From Dehalogenimonas etheniformans (lineage in GTDB: Bacteria; Chloroflexota; Dehalococcoidia; Dehalococcoidales; Dehalococcoidaceae): 64,000 bases of DNA. This document shows, in pieces, positions 44,591 to 53,332 of this stretch. The notes under the pieces are model-generated. The model did not search any database and was not told the DNA's origin. It saw nothing but the letters and a program-made list of their open reading frames with translations. The position numbers and the translations under genes are program-made. Within the stretch, counting starts at the first letter, position 1; every line of letters begins with the position of its first letter. The DNA is taken from NCBI RefSeq assembly GCF_014672715.2, contig NZ_CP058566.2:434001-498000 (forward strand), written 5' to 3'.

Positions 44591-44633
44591 AGGAGGGTTA
44601 ATGTATTTGGCTTTCAGGAGAGACTGAATGACA

Positions 44634-44648
44634 TCGGAAAGAGACCGA
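44634..44648 (+). promoter_or_regulatory. Leader hairpin upstream of rdhA3
   Basis: TCGG-AAAGAGA-CCGA, a weaker copy of the hairpin in the rdhA1 and rdhA2 leaders, preceded by the shared ATGACA/ATGGCA-type stretch. It lies 30 nt before ATG 44678. Confidence 0.4.
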
Positions 44649-44677
44649 GGAGAAAAACGAAAGGAAGAAAAAATAGG

Positions 44678-46183
44678 ATGTCAAAGTTCCACAGCAATGT
44701 AAGTCGTCGCGATTTTATGAAGATCCTCGGTATGAGTAGTGTCGGAATAGGAGGTGCGGCGCTGGTTGCACCGGTGTTCCACGATCTAGATGAAATGATG
44801 TCATCCACCTCCGCTATCCAGAAACGGCCCTGGTACGTTAAAGAAAGGCCGCTAATGAATCCAACGGTTGAAATCGACTGGGGCATGATGAACCGCTTCG
44901 ACAGACGCAATAATGCCCAGGTTGCTCATTCCCAGGCAGTTTACTATGGCAGGGACAGGGTATTAGCCATGGCCGCCAAAGGGGCTGCGGTTGTCGAGAA
45001 CCTAAAGAAAACCCAAGGGAAAAACTATTCGCTCAGGTTCCAGGCATTAGGGAATGGATTAACCCCAGGTTCGAGCGCATCCCAAGCCTGGGAAGGTCTC
45101 GCTACTCCCAAAAAAGGCATTACCCCTGCTGAGACTGGGCTCCCCAAATGGAATGGCACCCCTGAGGAAAACAGCAAGGTTCTTACAGCTGCGCTAAGGT
45201 ATTTCGGCTCTGCGCTAAATGGTTATGCAGAGCTCGATAATACTTGGCGAACAAAATTGGTGCTTACTTACACACGCGGTTCAATAAGTGGGACTAACTA
45301 TATCGATTCCCCCTGGCCACCTCCGGACACCGCTTCTAAACCGACAGTATTCGAGAATGTCGATCGAGGTTATGCGACTTCAAACAAACAGGTCATCCCG
45401 AACAAAAATATGTGGGTTATCCATGTTGACACCATCGAATCTCAGTCGATCATAAAACTTGGTCAGCCGCAAGAGTGGCAGGCTAATGACTCACAATTAA
45501 CACGGCACGTCGGTCTTGAACCATCCATGATCAACTTCCTTAAGGCGCTTGGCGATTATCAAGTGCTCGATTCGTACAACCACGGAGGTTCTACACTGAA
45601 CTGGGGTGCCACCGCCGTCCTCACGGGGACCGGCGAACAGTCCAGGCAGGATGGTTACACGTTGACTCCCGAGTTTGCCTGCAATCATAATCCAGGTACC
45701 AGCTACACCGACTTCCCCCTTGCCCCGACTAATCCCATCGATGCCGGCATGTGGAAGTTCTGCGCCTCATGCGGCAAGTGCGCAATTACTTGCCCATCGG
45801 GATCTATCTCCTCAGACAAACAACCTTCATGGGAGATACCTCCCGTCAATGGCAAGGAGGATGTATCTCACAATAAAGGTGTCAAAGCCTTTTGGTCCAA
45901 CATGTTCACGTGCCGTATCTGGTCGGCTGAAAATACTACCATGCATGGCTGTGGCATCTGTCACGGCGAATGCATGTTTGCCCAGGACTCAGCGGCCATG
46001 GTGCATACCGTAATCAAATCAACCATTCCTACCATCGGTATCTTCAACAGTTTCTTCGCCAAAATGGGTGAGCAGTTTGGTTATGGTAATTTCGCGGATT
46101 CTGAATCATGGTGGGATATGTCGTTGCCAGTTTACGGTATCGACACGGCGAGAGTGGCGTATACCAGTCGCAAACCTTTCTAA
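44678..46183 (+). CDS. rdhA: Reductive dehalogenase catalytic subunit, copy 3
   Basis: 501 residues. TAT motif VSRRDFMK and hydrophobic stretch, then APVFHDLDE as in copy 1. First cluster CASCGKCAITCP (about 362-372); second uses cysteines near 412, 425, 428 and 432 (GCGICHGEC). The C-terminus SWWDMSLPVYGID is typical of the family. No rdhB follows. It is enclosed by two radical SAM genes and preceded by three receiver proteins. About 40 residues longer than copy 1. Substrate not predictable from sequence alone. Confidence 0.96.
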   Translation: MSKFHSNVSRRDFMKILGMSSVGIGGAALVAPVFHDLDEMMSSTSAIQKRPWYVKERPLMNPTVEIDWGMMNRFDRRNNAQVAHSQAVYYGRDRVLAMAAKGAAVVENLKKTQGKNYSLRFQALGNGLTPGSSASQAWEGLATPKKGITPAETGLPKWNGTPEENSKVLTAALRYFGSALNGYAELDNTWRTKLVLTYTRGSISGTNYIDSPWPPPDTASKPTVFENVDRGYATSNKQVIPNKNMWVIHVDTIESQSIIKLGQPQEWQANDSQLTRHVGLEPSMINFLKALGDYQVLDSYNHGGSTLNWGATAVLTGTGEQSRQDGYTLTPEFACNHNPGTSYTDFPLAPTNPIDAGMWKFCASCGKCAITCPSGSISSDKQPSWEIPPVNGKEDVSHNKGVKAFWSNMFTCRIWSAENTTMHGCGICHGECMFAQDSAAMVHTVIKSTIPTIGIFNSFFAKMGEQFGYGNFADSESWWDMSLPVYGIDTARVAYTSRKPF

Positions 46184-46204
46184 TCTCACTAGATTCTCGG
46201 TGCG

Positions 46205-46229
46205 CCGGGGGAGTTTCAAACTCCCCCGG
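46205..46229 (+). terminator. Hairpin after rdhA3
   Basis: A 12-bp perfect stem CCGGGGGAGTTT/AAACTCCCCCGG around one base, 22 bp after the stop. The T-run is weak. Confidence 0.65.
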
Positions 46230-46435
46230 ATTGTAACACTGCGCAGATAGATTTCGGAGCCTAAATTTGATAATTAATTCAAAAGAAGCTGGTCAAACAA
46301 ATATACTCAAGGATCCATCAAACTTCTTTGAGTGCCGCATACCATTTCTATTAGATCCCTTTGAAGACTTCCAGCGAGATTGGACGGTTTTCATCGATTT
46401 AAGGAAACACACGAACGTTTTAGTGGGTGTTTGAG

Positions 46436-47908
46436 ATGAAGATCCTTTTAAGCATCCCATTGCGTGATGGGATGTACACCAAGTTCCCTGACGAACTGCT
46501 GTCCATCGCGGCGGTGCTTGAGAAGAACGGTCATCACGTGATGCTCCATGATGCCAATCTTGGAGACAGGACCGCCGAATCGTTCAGGGATTTTGGTCCT
46601 GATATTGTGGGTTTTTCGGTATCCACAGGCTGCGTTGCCGATTCGATCAAAAAGGCTATTGATTTCAAGAAGACCTTCCCGGGAATCAAGACTGTGTGGG
46701 GTTTCCGCCATCCTTCTGCTTTACCGGAGCAGACTCTAGCTGAAGAGTATGTCGATTACGTCATCATCGGCGCCGGGGAGTATACCCTCCTTGAACTGGC
46801 AGAATATCTCGAAAAAGGCACGGGTTCCCTTGCCGAGATCAAAGGACTGGCATGGAAAAACGGCAACGACATCGTCATCAATGAACCCCGAGCGTTCCTC
46901 AATGACCTTGACGAGTTGCCTGATCCGGCCTGGCACATGGTACACCCGAAAAAATACTGGGACGTCTCGATCATTACCAGCCGTGGCTGCCCCTTCTCCT
47001 GCACCTTCTGTTCCGATGCAACATTCTACAAGGGGAATGTGAGCGACCTGTCTGCGGAACGCATCGCCTCCCAGTCAGAACGCCTGCGCAGGGAATTCGG
47101 AATCAACTACATTATGTACACCGGTGATAACTTCGGGATCAACAAGGAGCGGCTGCACGAGTTTTGCCGCATTATGATCAAGAAGAAACTGAAGCTCAAG
47201 TGGAATTGCCAGATCTCAGGCTATGTGACTGAAGAAGACGCAAGGCTCATGGCTAAGGCGGGTTGCACCGCGGTCATTCTGGGTACCGAGAGCGGCAGCC
47301 AGAAGATACTTGACCTTCTGACCAAGGGCAATGTCCAGGAGTTTGAGAAGACCTTCTGGAACCTGGTCAGGCAGCGCATCATCCCGACTCTCTTCATCCA
47401 GTACGCCTTCCCCACCGAGACGGCCGAAGATTTCAAAGAGACTCTTGAGTTCATTAAACGATTGGACAATCCGCCCTATCTCTTCATGAAGTTTGTGCCT
47501 TACCCCAAGACGGTTCTTTTTGATCGTTGCGCCAAAGACAAACTCATATCAGTACCTGAGAAACTGGCAGACTGGTCCGGGTTCCAGCTGCACTATGCTA
47601 CCCAGGGCAACCTCTCGGCAATACCACAGCGCTTAATGGACGATACCCTATCCAGGTTTAGGGCGACTTTTGCTTCGAGGCGCCTTTTCTTCATGCTGCG
47701 TCACAACCCAGTTTATTTCATCAATGCCGTTAGAGAACCAAAGCAATTTTTCAGTTCGCTCCTTTACCTCATAAAGAACTTCCTGAACGCTTTGTTCGAT
47801 GGTTCTAACGGAAAGGAATCTTGGCTAGTTAAACTGAGAAGGATCTTAGAAATGACGCCGAGTTTGGAGCTACAAAAGAATAACGTGAACATCAATTTAA
47901 GTAATTAA
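46436..47908 (+). CDS. B12-binding domain radical SAM protein
   Basis: About 490 residues. The N-terminal Rossmann-like B12 domain (LLSIPLRDGMY, HHVMLHDANLGD, DIVGFSVSTG) is followed by radical SAM with CPFSCTFC (CxxxCxxC) and a C-terminal helical domain. Class: BchE/P-methylase-like cobalamin-dependent radical SAM enzymes, which often methylate unreactive carbon or phosphorus atoms. ATG 46436 or GTG 46427 could start it. It follows rdhA3 by about 250 bp across a terminator. The substrate is unknown. Confidence 0.88.
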   Translation: MKILLSIPLRDGMYTKFPDELLSIAAVLEKNGHHVMLHDANLGDRTAESFRDFGPDIVGFSVSTGCVADSIKKAIDFKKTFPGIKTVWGFRHPSALPEQTLAEEYVDYVIIGAGEYTLLELAEYLEKGTGSLAEIKGLAWKNGNDIVINEPRAFLNDLDELPDPAWHMVHPKKYWDVSIITSRGCPFSCTFCSDATFYKGNVSDLSAERIASQSERLRREFGINYIMYTGDNFGINKERLHEFCRIMIKKKLKLKWNCQISGYVTEEDARLMAKAGCTAVILGTESGSQKILDLLTKGNVQEFEKTFWNLVRQRIIPTLFIQYAFPTETAEDFKETLEFIKRLDNPPYLFMKFVPYPKTVLFDRCAKDKLISVPEKLADWSGFQLHYATQGNLSAIPQRLMDDTLSRFRATFASRRLFFMLRHNPVYFINAVREPKQFFSSLLYLIKNFLNALFDGSNGKESWLVKLRRILEMTPSLELQKNNVNINLSN

Positions 47909-47932
47909 GTCCGGAAGGAAAGAGTAAAAGCA

Positions 47933-48091
47933 ATGTGCAGTTACCTGGGGACTGAGCTAATGGACAACGATAGCGCAAAATCATTTTTTCGAATAACAGG
48001 AGTTCGGAGAGCAATCAATCTAGACAGAATAATTGGGGAAGTATTGAACCTTTTCCAAAGTACTATCAAATGCTTAACAAGCTTGTTCTAA
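47933..48091 (+). CDS. 52-residue ORF after B12-radical SAM gene
   Basis: A short frame with a good AAGGAAAGAG site 9 nt before ATG 47933. The protein starts MCSYLGTELMDNDSAK and ends LNLFQSTIKCLTSLF; two cysteines, one amphipathic helix. It lies 24 bp behind the radical SAM gene and overlaps the galU stop (convergent) by 4 bp. It could be a peptide substrate or small partner of the radical SAM enzyme, or chance. Confidence 0.4.
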   Translation: MCSYLGTELMDNDSAKSFFRITGVRRAINLDRIIGEVLNLFQSTIKCLTSLF

Positions 48092-48936
48092 TACGGCCCA
48101 GGATGTCCCGCAAACCCAGCTTTGGCTGCCCAAGCCACGTTAGCTTTTAACCAACCTTCAGGGGTTCCTGCATCGTATCGTGTGCCCTCGAATTTGCATG
48201 CATAAACCGGTTGGGTTTTTAGCAACTGCTTGATAGCATCGGTAAGCTGTATCTCGCCACCCTTGCCAGCCTTGACGACGGCTATGGTGTCGAAAATCTC
48301 CGGCATCAGAATGTATCTGCCGACGATAGCAAGGTTCGAAGGGGCATCCTCGGGACGAGGTTTTTCGACCAGATCTTTTACCCTGTAAATGCCTTCCTCA
48401 AGGCCTTCAGCATCGATAATCCCGTACCTGTTAGTGTCTCCGGGTTTACACTCCTCGACAAGGAGAATGTTGCCGGGATGCCTTTCGTAAACATCGATCA
48501 TTTGCAGAAGGACGGGGATGGCCGAATCGATAATGTCGTCTGGCAATATAGCGGCGAAGGGCTGACGCCCGATGGCATCCCGGGCGGCGCCAATGGCGTG
48601 TCCCAGACCTAAGGGAGCGGACTGGAAGACGTGACTGAACTTATCGGCTCTAGGCAGAGAATGCAGGTCCCGAAGGCCGGAGCTGTCGCCTTTGCCTGCC
48701 AGAAATGTTTCGAGTTTCGGCGAGGGAAGAAAGTAATCGACGATCATTTCCTTGCCCTGCGAAATCACGAATATGATGTCGCGAACGTCCGAAGCAATAA
48801 TTTCATCGACAATGTACTGGATCAGCGGTTTGGATAGCAGGGGAAGCATTTCCTTGGGGATGCTCTTGGTGATGGGCAGGAACCGGGTGCCGTACCCCGC
48901 GGCAACAATCACGGCTTTTTTCACCGGGATGTTCAA
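48088..48936 (-). CDS. galU: UTP-glucose-1-phosphate uridylyltransferase
   Basis: 282 residues from TTG 48936. It makes UDP-glucose from UTP and glucose-1-phosphate. The nucleotide-binding start AAGYGTRFLPITKSIPKEML and the VEKPRPEDAPS and KGGEIQLTDAI motifs are intact. I prefer TTG 48936 to GTG 48963 because GGAGG lies 6 nt before it and a TATAAT on the minus strand (48971-48966) sits only 2 nt before the GTG. It supplies envelope glycans or osmolyte synthesis. Confidence 0.95.
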   Translation of the reverse strand: MNIPVKKAVIVAAGYGTRFLPITKSIPKEMLPLLSKPLIQYIVDEIIASDVRDIIFVISQGKEMIVDYFLPSPKLETFLAGKGDSSGLRDLHSLPRADKFSHVFQSAPLGLGHAIGAARDAIGRQPFAAILPDDIIDSAIPVLLQMIDVYERHPGNILLVEECKPGDTNRYGIIDAEGLEEGIYRVKDLVEKPRPEDAPSNLAIVGRYILMPEIFDTIAVVKAGKGGEIQLTDAIKQLLKTQPVYACKFEGTRYDAGTPEGWLKANVAWAAKAGFAGHPGPY

Positions 48937-49007
48937 AAAATCCTCCGGAGAGGCAAAGTCCACTAATTATAATGGAGGAAGAACCCAGACGCGAAATTGG
49001 CGCAAAG

Positions 49008-49043
49008 ATCCTCCGGCACGGAATTGAATCCGTGCCGGAGGAT
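49008..49043 (-). terminator. Hairpin terminator of CsbD-like gene
   Basis: A 15-bp stem (ATCCTCCGGCACGGA and complement) with a 6-nt loop; weak T-run on the minus strand. Confidence 0.6.
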
Positions 49044-49084
49044 TCTGATTGATGAATATCGAAAGGCCTGGGCCGGTTTGCAGC

Positions 49085-49348
49085 TTAAGTTAGCTTCTTA
49101 GCAGCTTGGCCGACCTTCTTTTGAGCCTTGGCAACCGTTTTCTTCGCCTTGACCGCAGTTTTTGCGGCGCTTTTTTCGGCTTTAGCCATGGAACCCTGGA
49201 TTTTTCCGACGGTCTCCTGGGCTTTGCCAACCACCTGTTCACCCTTGCCTTCAAATTCCAGAGGTTTGCTGCCGATAACTTTGCCGGCGGTTTCGTGGAC
49301 CTTGCCCTTAGCCTGCATCATTTTTCCCTTGACTTCATTCTTTTCCAT
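49085..49348 (-). CDS. CsbD-like stress protein
   Basis: 87 residues from ATG 49348 (GAGGAAT site). KNEVKGKMMQAKGKVHETAG matches the CsbD family start, and the tail is lysine- and alanine-rich (KAKKTVAKAQKKVGQAAKK), histone-H1-like. CsbD-like proteins are small, abundant and induced in stress; the function is unknown. Monocistronic, with its own hairpin. Confidence 0.85.
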   Translation of the reverse strand: MEKNEVKGKMMQAKGKVHETAGKVIGSKPLEFEGKGEQVVGKAQETVGKIQGSMAKAEKSAAKTAVKAKKTVAKAQKKVGQAAKKLT

Positions 49349-49438
49349 GATCAATTCCTCCATTTTTGATACGCAATTCATTTATACACCCAAATTCGGC
49401 GAGCACAAAACAAACCGAGTATTGTCTTCAGATAAAAA

Positions 49439-49464
49439 AACTGGTGGGCATTTGCCCACCAGTT
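49439..49464 (-). terminator. Rho-independent terminator of membrane protein gene
   Basis: Stem AACTGGTGGGCA with TGCCCACCAGTT, TT loop; on the minus strand it is followed by seven T. Confidence 0.85.
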
Positions 49465-49487
49465 TCAGTAGTACGTAAACGTGATTT

Positions 49488-49847
49488 CTATCTGGGGCTT
49501 CGTAAAATGCGGATAGCCTGAATGGCGGGGATCATGATGATGAAGACGAACATAATGATAATGAGCGCTTTATTATCGCTGACCGTGTCGATGATTCCGA
49601 CTTTGATCAGGGCGGCTACTACCGCGATATAGAGAGCGACTGATGTAACCGTTTCAACTCCGATTATCCAGCGGGGAATATAGTCAAATGCCGTCGAAAT
49701 AGCCACCAGAAAGCCTATTACGATGAAAATCAGCCCTGCCAGAAGGGCAAAAGCTCCATAAGTCTGATCCGAAGCAACCACCAGAGCCCCACCGACAGCA
49801 ACATAAGCGATGGACTGTGTCACCCGGCTGAATATGTTCTCTCTCAT
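49488..49847 (-). CDS. Four-helix membrane protein
   Basis: 119 residues from ATG 49847 (AGGAGG 5 nt upstream). Four hydrophobic helices (IAYVAVGGALVVAS, FALLAGLIFIVIGFLVAI, SVALYIAVVAALI, ALIIIMFVFIIMIPAI) and short loops. The look is of small phosphate-starvation-inducible PsiE-like or DUF-type membrane proteins, but I cannot name the family. Confidence 0.7.
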   Translation of the reverse strand: MRENIFSRVTQSIAYVAVGGALVVASDQTYGAFALLAGLIFIVIGFLVAISTAFDYIPRWIIGVETVTSVALYIAVVAALIKVGIIDTVSDNKALIIIMFVFIIMIPAIQAIRILRSPR

Positions 49848-50030
49848 AGGGCCTCCTATTTGGGGATTATAGTACCATGTGAATACATTCAAGTCTATAA
49901 TTTTAATCGGAAAATTAGACAAAACGGTGTGATGACTCAAGCTCGACGCCAAGCCTCGAAAGGAAAAAATTGAAGAGTTGATCCGGGGACTGTTAGAATT
50001 ATCAGGCAGTTTTAAGATCGGGGAAAGCGA

Positions 50031-50282
50031 TTGAGCGATTCGTTTGAAAGCATGCAACAAGCCCTGACTTTATGGACCAACATTGCCCATAAACTATGGG
50101 AGGCCAAATCGACATTATTGCCTAAGAATTACGATCACAGTCACGGCGAGGACGGAGATTCACCGGTCTTTTCGAAAGAGATACTAGCTGTCTACGACGG
50201 ACTTGATGCCCTCTACATGGAAGCTGAAAGAAAGAAGAGGGAAATTCTGGCCTGCATTGCTACCGTTCAATCCGGGCGATAA
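50031..50282 (+). CDS. Small hypothetical protein
   Basis: 83 residues, TTG start behind GGGGAAA. Helical and charged, with a histidine/aspartate stretch (YDHSHGEDGDSP) and a C-terminal helix (LDALYMEAERKKREILACI). Lies between two minus-strand genes. Probably expressed; no known family. Confidence 0.5.
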   Translation: MSDSFESMQQALTLWTNIAHKLWEAKSTLLPKNYDHSHGEDGDSPVFSKEILAVYDGLDALYMEAERKKREILACIATVQSGR

Positions 50283-50349
50283 ACCCGGCACACTTCGCCG
50301 ATAACTGGGCTCTCAAGCTCTAGAAACCTCGAGTTGGGCTATCAGCCTA

Positions 50350-50694
50350 TCAGTTCTTCAAGTAATTGGAGAGTGCGGTCAGTTGTTCCGGAGTCAGGTG
50401 TAAACCGGCCCGATGGAATGCGATCAAAGTGGAGAGTTGATCTACCGTGCTGTTAGCTATCGTGGAGTTTGCCGCGGTAATGCCTTTCCCATATACAGTC
50501 CCCGTCCTGTCATCGGCATGACATCTGGCGCAGTTGTTGGTGTAGAGTTCGAGCCCGGTCACGCCGGCTGTGTTTGCGGGGGTGTCGGTGGTTTTCGTCG
50601 CCGCTTCGCTGCCATTTCCGCAACCGGTCACAGTTGCCAATACAATAACGGTCAGCAAAGTGTATATCGCGGCACCCTTCAACAGCTTCTTCAT
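50350..50694 (-). CDS. Lipoprotein cytochrome c (single haem)
   Basis: 114 residues from ATG 50694 (AAGGAA upstream). Signal peptide with the lipobox TVTGC, a Ser/Thr-rich linker, then a class I cytochrome c domain with CARCH for covalent haem and a C-terminal helix (LTPEQLTALSNYLKN). The sixth ligand is not obvious (no Met in the usual place; H in FHRAGLH is possible). It would sit on the outer face of the membrane. c-type cytochromes are rare in organohalide-respiring Dehalococcoidia; no ccm genes are in this window. Confidence 0.85.
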   Translation of the reverse strand: MKKLLKGAAIYTLLTVIVLATVTGCGNGSEAATKTTDTPANTAGVTGLELYTNNCARCHADDRTGTVYGKGITAANSTIANSTVDQLSTLIAFHRAGLHLTPEQLTALSNYLKN

Positions 50695-50941
50695 CGTCCA
50701 GTTATTCCTTTTCATAATGATGATGTGATTTTAAGAAACGTAATGGAATTTTTATCATAAATGGAACTGGGGGTTCAACCCTGGGGTGGATAACCTGAAA
50801 TTGGAGAAGACGATCGTACTGGGGGAGGTGATTACCAGAACATAAGAAAACACACGCACATTTCCAATTGGCCTAGAGAAATACACGCTTAGCAAGCGCT
50901 AAAATACGCAATACGCGTGTTTTAAGCGCTCAATTGAACAT

Positions 50942-51571
50942 TTATATTGGTTGCAAAAATGTTGCTGCAGATTTGGAAGTGGGGTGATTGATGTCTTTGT
51001 GATAAAAAATGCTACCTCCAAATCCAGCTTCCTTTACTCTGAGAATCAAAAAATCAGGCTTAATGTGTTTCAAATGAGAATAATCAGAAAGAGTGTCGCA
51101 AACATGATGGATAAATTTGCTTGGTTGGCCGCCCTTAAACACAGAAAAAGCTATCTTATCAATCCCTGAGTGGTCAAGAGCTTCAAAAATATGCTTGTCT
51201 TGATCGCTGGCAGACCAACCATAAAACACTATGTTTCCTTTAATTTGCTTCAAATCATTGTAAACTGACCCCAAGTAATGGCTTCTTTTAATTGAACGCA
51301 GTTTATCTGTCGATGATCCTTCGCTCACAAAAACTGGTATATGATCGGATTCGACCCAGTGTCGAAGAACATTTTCTAACAGGGATACTCCGTCTCTTGA
51401 AACTTTCTGCTCATCACCAAATATGCTTCGTGAAATGGCCAAATTTCCGTGAGGATAAAATACCAGGACGACTTTTTCTTCATCTTCACCTCTTGTTTGA
51501 CGAAGAAAATCATAGTCGGTTTCGAAAAGTCCGACGTCCTCACGGGAAAGAGTATGTAATGCCAGGTACAT
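50942..51571 (-). pseudogene. DUF4917-family gene, 5'-truncated
   Basis: The recognisable part (VLVFYPHGNLAIS, VSEGSSTDKLRSIKRSHYLG, VFYGWSASDQDKHIFEAL) matches the second half of DUF4917 proteins, which are about 320 residues. Upstream of about 51571 the frame runs antisense through a recombinase fragment, so the N-terminal half has been replaced. Probably non-functional. DUF4917 genes are common defence-associated or island cargo. Confidence 0.65.
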
Positions 51572-52151
51572 TAAGGCAGATTGGCTTGAAGGTGTTGTTT
51601 GGGATAAGGTCAAGGAAGTGTTGAGCCAGCCTGAACTATTGCTTGCTGAACTACGCAAGCAAACCGAAGTCGAAAATGAAGCCCTTACGTCTGGTGATCT
51701 GGACAAGGATATAAGAGAAATATCCCGAAGGCTCAAAGGTTATGCCGGACAGGAACGTAGGCTAATGAACGCTCTGAGGATGGAAGTAGCTACTCCTGAC
51801 GTTATTCTGGACGAACTAAATCAAATGAAGCGGGAAAGAGCGGCTGACGAAAACCGTCTCGCCAGTCTCAACGATATGAAGGAACACATCTTAAAGACTA
51901 TCGATCTCGAAACCAAACTCAAAGAACTAAGCTCGCTTGTCGTTGGGGATTTAGATAATTGCACGGCTGCGGACAAGAAAGAAGCCTTCACCTATTTAGA
52001 CCTCAAGGTAAAGGCTTCTCCTGAAAGCGTTGATATCAAGGGTTACGTTGATCTAAAGCTAATCACCACTGGACAAACATCGGGATGTCTGATTCAAAGG
52101 ACGTACGAATGGCCTACCGGAAATGAGACAATTGACCTATTTGATAAGTGA
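51557..52151 (+). pseudogene. Serine recombinase C-terminal fragment
   Basis: The plus frame reads CNARYIKADWLEGVVWDKVK then coiled coil to the stop at 52151, with the zinc-ribbon end, helix and C-terminal strands (AFTYLDLKVKASPES) of a large serine recombinase. The resolvase and recombinase domains are missing; the break abuts the truncated DUF4917 gene. The sequence differs from both complete recombinases in the window, so it is a third element's relic. Confidence 0.8.
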
Positions 52152-52156
52152 TAACA

Positions 52157-53332
52157 CTAACCGGGTAAGGGCACAGAGACGTTAACGCTAGTACCTTTTC
52201 CAATTATTGATTCAATGTTACATTCACCACCAACTAAGGTCGCGCGTTCTCGCATTGCCAATAGTCCGGTAGAACGGTTCACCCTAATTGAGTCAATATC
52301 AAAGCCTTGTCCTCGATCCTTGACACTTAGGAACAATTGACCATCAAGTCTCAATAACCGCACCCATGCCTCTTTGGTTTCCCCGTGGCGCATGATATTA
52401 GTTAGCGATTCCTGAACGATACGATATATGGTGATACGAACCTCCGGTGAAAATTGGACTATGTCCTGCGATTCGAAATGAACTTTCAGCCCCGCCTGAG
52501 AATTCAGATTATCAAATAGTGATTCTAATGCTGGGATGAGACCTAGTTCGTCTAAACCACCAGGTCTAAGAGACATCGACAGATTCCGTACTTGCCGTAC
52601 GACTTCATTGACCGCGTCCGAGAGTTCGCCGAAGACTGGTTTAAGTTCTTCTGGTGCTTTTACTTTAGCCCTTCCTAACATCAGTTTGAGCACCGTGAGA
52701 TTTTGCCCTACCTCGTCATGAAGTTCACGAGCTACAGACCGGCGCTCTTCTTCTTGGGCATTTAAAAGCCGTTTTGATAGGGAACGTAATGATTCTGCAT
52801 CTCGTGACCGATATTCCAATTGCTCAACCAGTTTCGCGTTTGTTGACGACAGTTCTTTGGTTTGTTCTTTGATCCGATCTTCTAATTGGGCATTTAGTTT
52901 CTTGAGCGCCTTCTGAATACTGGCAACCTTTTTTTTGGCTTTTATTGTGTCCGTAATGTCACGGATGTTGCATTGTATGACCCTATCTCCGTCCACCATG
53001 TAAACATTGCTGACAAACTCAACCTGGGATAACCGCCCTTCTTTGGTTACCAGAGGCAAGTTTGTGTATCTGACGTATTTCTTGGATTGGAGCGTAGCAT
53101 ATGCCTGCTGGCTCGCAGCGACATCTTTGAAGGCTCCGATTTCCCACAGCTTTTTACCTATGATTTCTTCCTTGGAATAACCGAGGATCCGTAACAGGAA
53201 TGGGTTCACTTCTGTGATGTTGCCGCTATCGCCATCTAAAATGAGAATTCCGTCCTGCGCTGTTTCGAACAAGCGACGGTAGCGAAGTTCCGACACTTCG
53301 AGGTTATGTTGTTTTTGTTGTTTGCTATCCAA
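52157..53332 (-). CDS. PAS-HisKA_3 histidine kinase
   Basis: 391 residues. PAS domain (RRLFETAQDGILILDGDSG, about 15-135), coiled coil, HisKA_3 (EERRSVARELHDEVGQNLT) and HATPase (QESLTNIMRHG, DRGQGFD, GLLAMRERA). No membrane helix. Orphan: no LuxR-type regulator nearby. Its kinase half is a close paralogue of the hybrid kinase at 15864-17366, so the signalling gene was probably duplicated between regions. Confidence 0.92.
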   Translation of the reverse strand: MDSKQQKQHNLEVSELRYRRLFETAQDGILILDGDSGNITEVNPFLLRILGYSKEEIIGKKLWEIGAFKDVAASQQAYATLQSKKYVRYTNLPLVTKEGRLSQVEFVSNVYMVDGDRVIQCNIRDITDTIKAKKKVASIQKALKKLNAQLEDRIKEQTKELSSTNAKLVEQLEYRSRDAESLRSLSKRLLNAQEEERRSVARELHDEVGQNLTVLKLMLGRAKVKAPEELKPVFGELSDAVNEVVRQVRNLSMSLRPGGLDELGLIPALESLFDNLNSQAGLKVHFESQDIVQFSPEVRITIYRIVQESLTNIMRHGETKEAWVRLLRLDGQLFLSVKDRGQGFDIDSIRVNRSTGLLAMRERATLVGGECNIESIIGKGTSVNVSVPLPG

